A stretch of 11,852 nucleotides of DNA, from positions 1 through 11,852 of the forward strand of contig DAOUWH010000019.1 in assembly GCA_030667205.1 (NCBI GenBank). Reading direction: 5' to 3'. The position numbers and the translations under genes were made by a program. The notes beneath the pieces were generated by a model. It saw only the letters and a program-made list of their open reading frames with translations, ran no database searches and had not been told where the DNA came from. Of the stretch, positions 7,179-11,852 are shown piece after piece. How positions within the stretch are numbered: position 1 is the first letter of the stretch; every line of letters starts with the position of its first letter. Source of the stretch: Nitrospirota bacterium. Its GTDB lineage: Bacteria; Nitrospirota; Thermodesulfovibrionia; Thermodesulfovibrionales; JdFR-86.

Positions 7179-7436
7179 TCAATGCGCTTTTTTCCTTATG
7201 TAGAACTTGAAGTAGTTCTCTATCTCCTCTATGCCGAGGAACTCGTTCCCCGTTTTTTCGCACCAGCCCGGGATGTCTTCAAGCGCGCCGTCGTAGTCCG
7301 TCATTATCTCCAGCACCTGGCCCGGCTCGAGGGTGCTCATCATCTCCTCGAGCTTCAGAAGGTGCATGGGGCACATCATGTACACCACGTCGGTCGTTAC
7401 GTCGGCCTTTACGTTCTCTACGAACTTAAGGGTCAT
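7179..7436 (-). CDS. TusA/SirA-like sulfur carrier protein
   Basis: An 85-residue TusA-fold protein. TusA proteins carry a persulfide on one cysteine and pass sulfur between desulfurases, rhodaneses and acceptors. The candidate cysteine is Cys22 in 'YMMCPMHLLKLEEMM', where the classic Cys-Pro-x-Pro is Cys-Pro-Met-His. 'LEPGQVLEIMTDYDGALEDIPGWCEKTGNEF' spans the family's second half in order (Gly-Gln-x-Leu-Glu, Asp-Ile-Pro), with a second cysteine at 59, and 'FYIRK' closes it. I prefer ATG 7436, which overlaps the Rrf2 stop as ATGA. An upstream GTG at 7451 would add five residues. It lies 16 bases before the iscS-like gene, so it may supply or accept sulfur for that protein. That is inference from position. 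Confidence 0.85.
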   Translation of the reverse strand: MTLKFVENVKADVTTDVVYMMCPMHLLKLEEMMSTLEPGQVLEIMTDYDGALEDIPGWCEKTGNEFLGIEEIENYFKFYIRKKAH

Positions 7437-7900
7437 CCTGTGGTACCCCACGTCAGGCTGATGGTCCTGGTAGTGCCGGCCTCCTTGAGAAGGGCCTCCT
7501 CATTCAGCAGGTCCTCAAGCGTTATGGTGTTAAGGAAGTCCTGTATCTTCTCTCCCAGCGACCTCCACAGGAGATGCGTCACACAGGTCTCCACGCGCGA
7601 GCAGCCCTCCTCGGGGTCCAGGCACGAGGTAATGGCCACCGGGCCTTCGAGCTCCTTTAAAATCTCGCCGATGGCGATTTCCGAGGGCGTTTTACTCAGG
7701 ATGTATCCCCCGCCGGGGCCCTTGATGCTCTGGATGAGGCCCGCGCGCCTGAGGGTGTTCAGGATCTGTTCGAGGTATGCCACCGAGACGTCCTGCCTTT
7801 CGGCTATCTGCCTGATATTGGTGGGCTTTTCGGGATCGCCCTTTGCTATCTCGAACATCGCCCTCACGCCGTACTGTCCTTTTGTGGATAATCTCAGCAT
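7433..7900 (-). CDS. Rrf2/IscR-family transcriptional regulator
   Basis: A 155-residue winged-helix regulator, first gene of the Fe-S operon and probably its autoregulator. The N-terminus 'MLRLSTKGQYGVRAMFEIA' is the family signature. The recognition helix region is 'ISVAYLEQIL'-like ('VSVAYLEQILNTLRRAGL', 38-55), and the wing is 'SIKGPGGGYILSK' (58-70). Three cysteines, Cys93, Cys100 and Cys106, with His109 nearby, match the [2Fe-2S] ligand cluster of IscR (Cys92, Cys98, Cys104, His107 in E. coli), so it likely senses Fe-S status. The tail after about 125 is less conserved. The ATG at 7900 has no Shine-Dalgarno sequence and sits about 6 bases from the -10 box, suggesting a leaderless message. 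Its TGA overlaps the TusA-like start. Confidence 0.93.
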   Translation of the reverse strand: MLRLSTKGQYGVRAMFEIAKGDPEKPTNIRQIAERQDVSVAYLEQILNTLRRAGLIQSIKGPGGGYILSKTPSEIAIGEILKELEGPVAITSCLDPEEGCSRVETCVTHLLWRSLGEKIQDFLNTITLEDLLNEEALLKEAGTTRTISLTWGTTG

Positions 7901-7904
7901 AGAT

Positions 7905-7922
7905 TAAAGATAAAATACTTTA
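7905..7922. promoter_or_regulatory. Candidate operator overlapping the -10 box
   Basis: The inverted repeat TAAAG, 8 bases, CTTTA (7905-7909 and 7918-7922) covers the -10 box and part of the spacer of the rrf2 promoter. Its place suits autorepression by the Rrf2 protein, but it does not match a site sequence I can name, and AT-rich promoters often contain such short repeats. Confidence 0.35.
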
Positions 7923-7935
7923 GTGATTTTGTCAA
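7907..7935 (-). promoter_or_regulatory. Strong promoter of the rrf2-tusA-iscS-iscU operon
   Basis: On the - strand: perfect -35 TTGACA (7935-7930), an ideal 17-base spacer, and -10 TATCTT (7912-7907, 4 of 6). Only 6 bases separate the -10 box from the ATG at 7900, so transcription should begin at or within a base or two of the start codon. Confidence 0.75.
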
Positions 7936-7943
7936 GTATTAGG

Positions 7944-7964
7944 CCGGGGCCGGAGCAGCCCCGG
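7944..7964 (-). terminator. GC hairpin, possible terminator of the transporter operon
   Basis: CCGGGGC (7944-7950) pairs perfectly with GCCCCGG (7958-7964) around a 7-base loop. It lies between the transporter stop (8036) and the rrf2 promoter, as a terminator would. On the - strand it is followed by CCTAATACTT, a poor U-tract, so the assignment is tentative. It touches the left end of the 75-bp repeat. Confidence 0.4.
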
Positions 7965-8036
7965 AAAGCACTGCGGTAAAAGGGTTTAATTAACCTTTGA
8001 TAAACGCCTCTTGGTTGTATATCAATTTCTTTAAGC
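7962..8036. repeat. 75-bp repeat element, copy A
   Basis: Aligned by eye without gaps to 10479-10553: 56 of 75 bases are identical, with the best-conserved core around GGTTGTATATCAAT (8013-8026). It fills the space between the hairpin at 7944-7964 and the transporter stop codon. Neither copy contains a convincing start codon in a shared frame. Function unknown. Confidence 0.7.
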
Positions 8037-9406
8037 TATATTTGCAACACGTAATACCTGAGCCAGACATAGACGGTCGCAATTGCCACGGTTATTAGCA
8101 TTACGGGCATGCCATAGAGCATGAATTTCAGGAAGGTTATTTTCTTGTCTATCCTTTCGGACATGCCTACCACTATGACATTTGCCGAAGCGCCTATTGC
8201 GGAGCCGTTGCCACCGAGGCAGGCCCCCAGCGCCAGCGACCACCACACGGGCATCAGGTCCGGATGGTGCAGGAGCTGGGTGCCCGAGAGGTTCGGCCAT
8301 AGCTGTTTTGCCATGTCGATAACCAGTGGGTTCATCGTGGCGACATAGGGGATGTTGTCCACTATTGCCGAGGCAAACGCGGAAAACCACATTATGACCA
8401 TCGATGTGGCGAACATGTTGCCCTGCGTCAGGTCCAGCATCTGAAGCGACATCCATTTGATAAGCCCGACCTTTGCCACGCCCCCCACGATTATGAAAAG
8501 GCCCATGAAGAAGAATATTGTGGGCCATTCCACCTCCGCAAGCACATGGTGCGGGTTGCTGGTTCCGGAAAGCAAGAGCAAAAGCCCAGCCCCGAACAGC
8601 GCGATAGTGGCGGGCTGCAGGTGGAGCATGCCGTGGAATACAAAGCCTGTCAGGACGACACCCAGGACGAAGAGGGATTTTTTAAGCATCACGGGGTCTT
8701 TGATGGCCTCGTTCTCGTTCATGTCCAGGACCCTCTGCCTGAGCTCGTCGCGGGTCTTGAGCTTACTGCCCCAGATCACCTTTATTATCAGGAGATAGAC
8801 GACCATCAGCACAACGACCACGGGGGCCAGATGATAAACGAACTCCATAAAGGTAAGCTGGGCCTTCGAGGCTATCATTATGTTCGGCGGGTCGCCGATA
8901 AGGGTCGCGGTGCCGCCGATGTTCGATGCAAGGGCGCAGGAGATGAGGTATGGTATTGGGTCGACCTCGAGGGCGTCCGCGATCAGTATGGTGACGGGCA
9001 CTATTAAAAGCACGGTCGTGACATTGTCCAGAAGCGCGCTCAGAACGGCCGTTACTATGGCAAATATGACCATTATCCTGAAGGGCTCGCCTTTGGCTAT
9101 TTTGGCGCTCTTGATGGCTATATATTCGAATATCCCGGTGGGCCTCATCAGGTTGATTATTATCATCATCGAGATGAGAAGGAATATCACGTTCCAGTCC
9201 ACACCGAACTCCTCCACGTGGAAAGCCTCGTGCTGCTCCAGTATCTTCAGCACGATCATCAGCGCGGCGGCGAATATCGCTACGGCGGTCTTGTGTACCC
9301 TCTCTGACACGATTATCGCATAGGCGATTACGAATATCGCCGTGGCGGTCCAGAAGGTCGTGTCCGTAACGACAGGCTGTGCCTGGGCAGCGGCTTCATG
9401 TGTCAT
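8036..9406 (-). CDS. ArsB/NhaD-superfamily ion transporter
   Basis: A 456-residue inner-membrane permease of the ion transporter superfamily, closest by motif to the NhaD / ArsB / P-protein group. These are usually Na+/H+ antiporters or anion transporters, and the substrate cannot be told from sequence here. There are about eleven or twelve hydrophobic segments. The two inverted halves carry matching motifs: 'LLDNVTTVLL' (125-134) and 'GGTATLIGDPPNIMI' (164-178) in the first, 'IVDNIPYVATMNPL' (348-361) and 'GGNGSAIGASANVIVVG' (398-414) in the second. The conserved Asp-Asn pairs lie in the ion path of relatives. A hydrophilic loop at 213-240 divides the halves. The ATG overlaps the CBS-protein stop (ATGA), so the two are coupled. 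The stop abuts repeat copy A. Confidence 0.9.
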   Translation of the reverse strand: MTHEAAAQAQPVVTDTTFWTATAIFVIAYAIIVSERVHKTAVAIFAAALMIVLKILEQHEAFHVEEFGVDWNVIFLLISMMIIINLMRPTGIFEYIAIKSAKIAKGEPFRIMVIFAIVTAVLSALLDNVTTVLLIVPVTILIADALEVDPIPYLISCALASNIGGTATLIGDPPNIMIASKAQLTFMEFVYHLAPVVVVLMVVYLLIIKVIWGSKLKTRDELRQRVLDMNENEAIKDPVMLKKSLFVLGVVLTGFVFHGMLHLQPATIALFGAGLLLLLSGTSNPHHVLAEVEWPTIFFFMGLFIIVGGVAKVGLIKWMSLQMLDLTQGNMFATSMVIMWFSAFASAIVDNIPYVATMNPLVIDMAKQLWPNLSGTQLLHHPDLMPVWWSLALGACLGGNGSAIGASANVIVVGMSERIDKKITFLKFMLYGMPVMLITVAIATVYVWLRYYVLQI

Positions 9407-9891
9407 TTCGCGTTCCCTGGGTTCTCGTCAAGCATTGATTTTGTTATGGTGAGAAAGACGTCTCTTTCGTGGAGAATCCCCACGACCTTGCCGTCCTCGC
9501 CGATGACGGGAAGCCTCTTGACGTTGTTCTTCAGCATGTGGTCGACGCACTCCATGAGGGGAGCGTTCTCTTTCACACTGACAACTTCTTTTGTCATGAG
9601 TTCTGAAACCTTACTGTGGCCTGCCTTTTCCGCAATATTGACGACCATCCCGTCCCACGTGAAATTTCCCAGGTTCGCCAGGGTCATGTAGAACGGGAAA
9701 ACAGCCTTAAGAATATCCCCAATGGAGAGAAAACCGACCATCATCCCTTCGCTGTCGAGCACGGGGAGCCCCTTGACGCCGATTTTTTCCTCATTTCTTC
9801 TTGCGGTCCTCAGAAGTCTGGCCGCATCACTCAATGTGTCGTCCGGCTCCAGGTATTCCCGAAGCGGTATCATCAAATCCCGTGCCTTCAC
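9403..9891 (-). CDS. CBS-domain pair protein
   Basis: A 162-residue cytosolic protein made of two CBS motifs: residues 1-64 ('MKARDLMIPL' to 'VGFLSIGDILKAV') and 94-150 ('KVSELMTKEVVSV' to 'VVGILHERDVF'), with a longer linker at 65-93. Such Bateman modules bind adenine nucleotides and gate partner enzymes or transporters. The four-base overlap with the downstream transporter gene makes that protein its most likely partner (inference). The start is GTG at 9891, preceded by AAGGGGG at a suitable 8-base distance. An in-frame ATG at codon 7 would cut into the first motif. I could not find a convincing promoter in the 200 bases upstream. Confidence 0.9.
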   Translation of the reverse strand: MKARDLMIPLREYLEPDDTLSDAARLLRTARRNEEKIGVKGLPVLDSEGMMVGFLSIGDILKAVFPFYMTLANLGNFTWDGMVVNIAEKAGHSKVSELMTKEVVSVKENAPLMECVDHMLKNNVKRLPVIGEDGKVVGILHERDVFLTITKSMLDENPGNAK

Positions 9892-10209
9892 TGTATATCC
9901 CCCTTGTCTGAGATTTGTTGGCTCTAAAATATTCCGAAAGAGCAGTTCCCTCTAATATACCAAAACCGTTAATGGATAAAGTTAATTTTCGCTATCTGAA
10001 AACCCGGGTTTTTCCCGCAAACAGGCCGCAAAACGGCATTGACTTTCTGCTATGAAGTTATTGTCCCTGTTATTATACCTTCAAACGTGTTCTGCCAGAT
10101 AAGGATTAAGCAGCTCTTTTCAGACGCCGTCCCCTGCCGCAATTTTACCGCAATCGGCATAACTTGCACAAACCCCAAAAAACCTGTAGAATCAACAACT
10201 AAGGCGATT
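9892..10209. other. Non-coding stretch between the CBS gene and selC
   Basis: About 318 bases. The left end holds the CBS-gene ribosome site. A 14-bp perfect palindrome AAAACCCGGGTTTT lies at 9999-10012, and a small GCCG/CGGC stem follows near 10024. The right end holds the selC promoter. An open frame at 10039-10221 runs into the tRNA, has no ribosome site and unconvincing composition, and is not called. Composition is more AT-rich than the genes to the left. Confidence 0.5.
10164..10192 (+). promoter_or_regulatory. Promoter of selC
   Basis: -35 TTGCAC (10164-10169, 3 of 6), a 17-base spacer, and -10 TAGAAT (10187-10192, 5 of 6). The start would be near 10199, about ten bases before the tRNA. 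Confidence 0.5.
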
Positions 10210-10307
10210 GGGAGCGGATAGGGTTCTGGTGTCCCTCCTGGACTTCAAATCCAGTGTTGCCTGCCAAAAGCGGGCAGGGTGGGTTCGATTCCCACACGCT
10301 CCCGCCA
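10210..10307 (+). tRNA. selC: tRNA-Sec (anticodon UCA)
   Basis: Selenocysteine tRNA, read at UGA codons with SelB. The anticodon arm is CTGGA-CTTCAAA-TCCAG (10238-10254), with anticodon TCA at 10245-10247, the same arm as in E. coli selC. A long variable arm of 7 bp (10258-10264 with 10270-10276, one G-U, loop CAAAA) and a T arm GTGGG-TTCGATT-CCCAC (10279-10295) follow. The acceptor is GGGAGCG paired to CGCTCCC, with an eighth position G10217-A10296 that does not pair, then discriminator G and an encoded CCA (10305-10307). The D stem is AGGG/CCCT, possibly extended. The 98-base length and the extended acceptor and variable arms mark it as tRNA-Sec and not tRNA-Ser. It implies selA, selB and selD elsewhere. 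No selenoprotein is evident in this window. Confidence 0.95.
10295..10306 (+). repeat. 12-bp direct repeat, tRNA copy
   Basis: CACGCTCCCGCC at the 3' end of selC is repeated exactly at 10383-10394. tRNA 3' ends are the usual attachment sites of integrative elements, and selC is a classic target. The match is short. Confidence 0.45.
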
Positions 10308-10382
10308 CAGTCACTGGCTGATTTCCGGACACCGTCCGCAAAGCTTCAGGTTCTGATATTTTGATTAAAGAGGCAGTGCCTC

Positions 10383-10394
10383 CACGCTCCCGCC
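10383..10394 (+). repeat. 12-bp direct repeat, downstream copy (possible att remnant)
   Basis: A second exact copy of CACGCTCCCGCC, 88 bases after the selC copy. It directly follows a perfect 13-base palindrome GAGGCAGTGCCTC (10370-10382). No integrase gene is visible in the window. Confidence 0.4.
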
Positions 10395-10464
10395 TCCCTT
10401 CGCTTTGCTGAGATTTTCAATGGGGACCTATGAAACCCTCATGCGCTTATTATGAGCGCAGAGG

Positions 10465-10494
10465 ACTGAAGCCGTCCGCGGGAAGCGCTTCAGT
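10465..10494. repeat. 8-bp inverted repeat overlapping repeat copy B
   Basis: ACTGAAGC (10465-10472) and GCTTCAGT (10487-10494) are perfectly complementary around a 14-base loop. The right arm lies inside copy B. In copy A the aligned right arm is ACTGCGGT, and an imperfect partner (CCG, 3-base bulge, CAG) exists upstream, so some structure may be kept. Confidence 0.45.
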
Positions 10495-10553
10495 AAAGGG
10501 ATTCCATTGACTTCGGGTAAACTCCTCTCGGTTGTATATCAATCCCTTATAGC
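10479..10553. repeat. 75-bp repeat element, copy B
   Basis: Ungapped match to 7962-8036, 56 of 75 identical by hand count. The core GGTTGTATATCAAT is at 10530-10543. It sits between selC and the low-GC peptidase gene, in the same orientation as copy A. Confidence 0.7.
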
Positions 10554-10676
10554 GCGATAAAAAAGCCAAATAGCTATACTATTGACTTATTTAGGGGGGT
10601 GAGATTACCATTATATAAAGTTTGTGGTTATTAAATAATAGTTAATTGTAGCGCTATTGCAACTGAGAAGCGAATA

Positions 10677-10808
10677 ATGGGCCAAACAAGATACGCCGCA
10701 ACCCCGGGATATAAGAAGCTTAAGCCGTTGGCCGCGGCAGCGGTTACCAAGGTATCCAGCGCCATAGAGGTGACATCCTACGAGAAGGGGTACTGCGAGA
10801 GTCAATAA
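10677..10808 (+). CDS. Possible small protein, 43 residues, unknown function
   Basis: ATG 10677 to TAA 10806-10808, preceded by TGAGAAG six bases upstream. The product opens 'MGQTRYAATPGYKKLKPL' and continues through an alanine-rich middle to 'YEKGYCESQ'. It is basic overall, has one cysteine and no clear membrane segment. About two thirds of its codons end in G or C, like the main-chromosome genes and unlike the AT-rich flanks, which is the chief reason to list it. I recognise no family. It could instead be the remnant of a longer gene broken by the events that shaped the selC flank. An 82-codon frame on the opposite strand covers the same bases but has no ribosome site. Confidence 0.3.
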   Translation: MGQTRYAATPGYKKLKPLAAAAVTKVSSAIEVTSYEKGYCESQ

Positions 10809-10862
10809 AAAAGTCTTCTGAGAGCGTAGGGAAGGTATGTATAAAACCACATTAACCATTAA

Positions 10863-10872
10863 AAAGGGGGGG
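10863..10872 (+). promoter_or_regulatory. Poly-G ribosome binding site of the peptidase gene
   Basis: AAAGGGGGGGTAAA precedes the ATG at 10877. The same 14 bases precede the TTG of speH on the other strand (3686-3699). Purine-rich and well placed, it fixes the start. Confidence 0.55.
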
Positions 10873-10876
10873 TAAA

Positions 10877-11797
10877 ATGTATGCTACGTATAAAAAAATA
10901 GAAATTGCTGAAACAAAGGAAATTGTTGGCACAGGGTGGTTACCTCCAATGCCCGATCTACGAGACTACACTGAAGAGCAGTCTGACATCCCGGAAATGG
11001 CAAAAAAGTTGGGTATCTCATCTACTAAAAAAATACGTCTATCATTACCAGCAAAAGTTGATCTGCGGCAATGGTGTTCACCGATTGAGAACCAGGGGGG
11101 GTTGGGTTCCTGTAGCGCAAATGCTGCTGTGGGAATTGTTGAATACTTCGAGCAGCGTGCTTTTGGTAAGCATGTTGAAGGCTCCCGCCTTTTTGTATAT
11201 AAGGCTACCAGAAATCTGATGGGAGTGACTGGCGATACAGGAGCTTGGCTCAGAAATACGATGGGAGCATTAGCATTATGCGGTATAGCACCGGAGAAAT
11301 ACTGGCCATATACTGATCAAACGCCTGACTTTGATGAAGAACCATCTTCTTTTGTCTATTCGGTGGCGGATAACTATGAGGCCCTCAGGTATTTCTGCCA
11401 TGATCCTCTAGGAAAGAATGTGCCTCCTGCTAAAGTGCTTGCCAATGTGAAGAGGTTCCTTGCGGCAGGCATACCCTCCATGTTTGGATTTTTTGGATTC
11501 CCATCATTTAATCAGTCGGATATCAAGGGCGGGATTCCCTTTCCATGCGTGGGTGAACAAGCACAGTGGGGACATGCTATCGTTGCAGTGGGCTACGACG
11601 ATAACAAGAAAATCAAGAATCTTAAGTGTAACAAGCAGACAAAAGGTGCTTTGCTGATTCGCAATTCATGGGGAACTAGTTGGGGCGATAAGGGATACGG
11701 CTGGTTGCCATACGATTATGTGCTTAACAGAATAGCTCTGGATTTTTGGTCTCTGATAAGAATGGAGTGGGTTGGCACAAAGCAATTTGGCTTTTAA
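10877..11797 (+). CDS. C1-family (papain-fold) cysteine peptidase
   Basis: A 306-residue protein with the complete papain active site in order. The oxyanion Gln73 and nucleophile Cys79 are in 'ENQGGLGSCSANAAVG', the general base His233 is in 'WGHAIVAVGYDD', and Asn263 is in 'IRNSWGTSWGDKGYGWLP'. The family's Cys-Trp-Ala-Phe is Cys-Ser-Ala-Asn. The N-terminal 'GTGWLPPMPDLRDYT' (18-32), before 'LPAKVDLRQWCSPI', is typical of bacterial C1 peptidases that lack a long animal-type propeptide. There is no signal peptide or membrane helix, so it should be cytosolic or exported by another route. Its GC content in sampled lines is about 42-50%, against 62-65% for genes on the left, with many AT-ending codons. 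This suggests it was acquired, probably with the selC-flanking segment. Its target is unknown. The stop is followed by only 55 bases of window. Confidence 0.92.
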   Translation: MYATYKKIEIAETKEIVGTGWLPPMPDLRDYTEEQSDIPEMAKKLGISSTKKIRLSLPAKVDLRQWCSPIENQGGLGSCSANAAVGIVEYFEQRAFGKHVEGSRLFVYKATRNLMGVTGDTGAWLRNTMGALALCGIAPEKYWPYTDQTPDFDEEPSSFVYSVADNYEALRYFCHDPLGKNVPPAKVLANVKRFLAAGIPSMFGFFGFPSFNQSDIKGGIPFPCVGEQAQWGHAIVAVGYDDNKKIKNLKCNKQTKGALLIRNSWGTSWGDKGYGWLPYDYVLNRIALDFWSLIRMEWVGTKQFGF

Positions 11798-11852
11798 GGA
11801 AAGCACAAGCCGGGGATACATCTCACCCATCGCTTCTTTGTCGAGAATGTTC
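11798..11852. other. Window end after the peptidase gene
   Basis: Fifty-five bases, GC about 50%. No terminator or start site is visible. On the - strand a frame is open through this stretch, but it is too short to judge. Confidence 0.3.

Larger units (their letters stand above)
10308..10676. other. Gene-poor segment after selC
   Basis: 369 bases with no convincing gene. It contains the att-like 12-bp repeat and palindrome (10370-10394), a hairpin TGCGCT/AGCGCA with 7-base loop (10442-10460), an 8-bp inverted repeat ACTGAAGC/GCTTCAGT (10465-10472 with 10487-10494), repeat copy B (10479-10553), and from about 10550 AT-rich sequence including TTGACT (10581-10586) and TATATAA (10612-10618) boxes spaced too far apart to form one promoter. 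Confidence 0.5.

Noticed and set aside
7962..8036. Repeat copies as remnants of a protein-coding gene
   Set aside because: A shared - strand frame reads IDIQPRGVY in both, but only 9 of 19 mismatches fall at its third positions, stops lie close upstream, and no start codon is shared. Not enough to claim coding.
8031..8528. 165-codon - strand frame inside the transporter gene
   Set aside because: Out-of-frame shadow. The transporter frame carries all the conserved motifs.
1060..9891. Selenoprotein genes (in-frame UGA), looked for because selC is present
   Set aside because: Genes ending in TGA (gap, the tusA-like gene, rrf2, the CBS gene) end at the normal family length or overlap the next start, with no conserved extension past the TGA.
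10039..10221. 60-codon + strand frame before selC
   Set aside because: It runs into the tRNA gene, contains the selC promoter, and lacks a ribosome site and any family resemblance.
10611..10859. 82-codon - strand frame
   Set aside because: No ribosome site. It covers the better-composed 43-codon + strand frame and AT-rich DNA, and shows no recognisable domain.
1..11852. CRISPR array, IS element or integrase
   Set aside because: No regularly spaced repeats, and no transposase or recombinase motifs in any frame that I could recognise.
11798..11852. Open - strand frame at the right edge as the end of another gene
   Set aside because: Too short to judge, and it would run antisense into the well-supported peptidase gene.

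Overview
The window looks like the chromosome of an anaerobic or facultative, Gram-negative, deeply branching bacterium of the Deltaproteobacteria or Nitrospirota kind. This is a low-certainty guess. It rests on GC-rich coding DNA (about 62-65% in hand-counted lines up to ~9.9 kb), a class 1B AdoMet decarboxylase, an Rrf2-controlled Fe-S operon, a type IV pilin-like protein, and a selenocysteine tRNA. No gene fixes the phylum.

Layout. (1) Positions 1-3271, + strand: the 3' part of a DUF1015 gene, then gap (GAPDH) and pgk, a tight glycolytic/gluconeogenic operon. Its intrinsic terminator appears to lie inside the convergent speH gene. (2) Positions 3275-4921, - strand: speH (AdoMet decarboxylase) and asd (aspartate-semialdehyde dehydrogenase), separated by 219 bp with a hairpin, a promoter for speH and a REP-like degenerate palindrome. 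(3) Positions 5148-7900, - strand: a five-gene Fe-S/sulfur operon in the order rrf2/iscR, tusA-like, iscS-like, iscU, pilin-like. The genes overlap or nearly touch. The iscS product keeps the catalytic cysteine but has Gln in place of the PLP-binding lysine, and several other cofactor or substrate residues are replaced. (4) Positions 8036-9891, - strand: a CBS-domain protein overlapping an ArsB/NhaD-superfamily transporter by ATGA. (5) Positions 9892-11852: a non-coding stretch, selC (tRNA-Sec) with its own promoter, a gene-poor segment with repeats, a possible 43-aa ORF, and a papain-fold C1 peptidase of clearly lower GC (about 42-50%). The selC 3' end is partly duplicated 88 bp downstream, so the right side may be an island inserted at selC.

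How the genes work together. The isc operon is the most interesting unit. A probable [2Fe-2S] Rrf2 regulator is transcribed from a strong-looking promoter whose start site falls at or next to its ATG (apparently leaderless). The operon then supplies a TusA-type sulfur carrier, a desulfurase fold that looks unable to do PLP chemistry, and a normal three-cysteine IscU. One hypothesis is that the IscS-like protein acts as a scaffold or persulfide relay, with sulfur arriving through TusA or sulfide, and not as a cysteine desulfurase. A second point of interest is a 75-bp element present twice without gaps (56/75 identical by hand), once beside the transporter stop codon and once in the selC-flanking segment.
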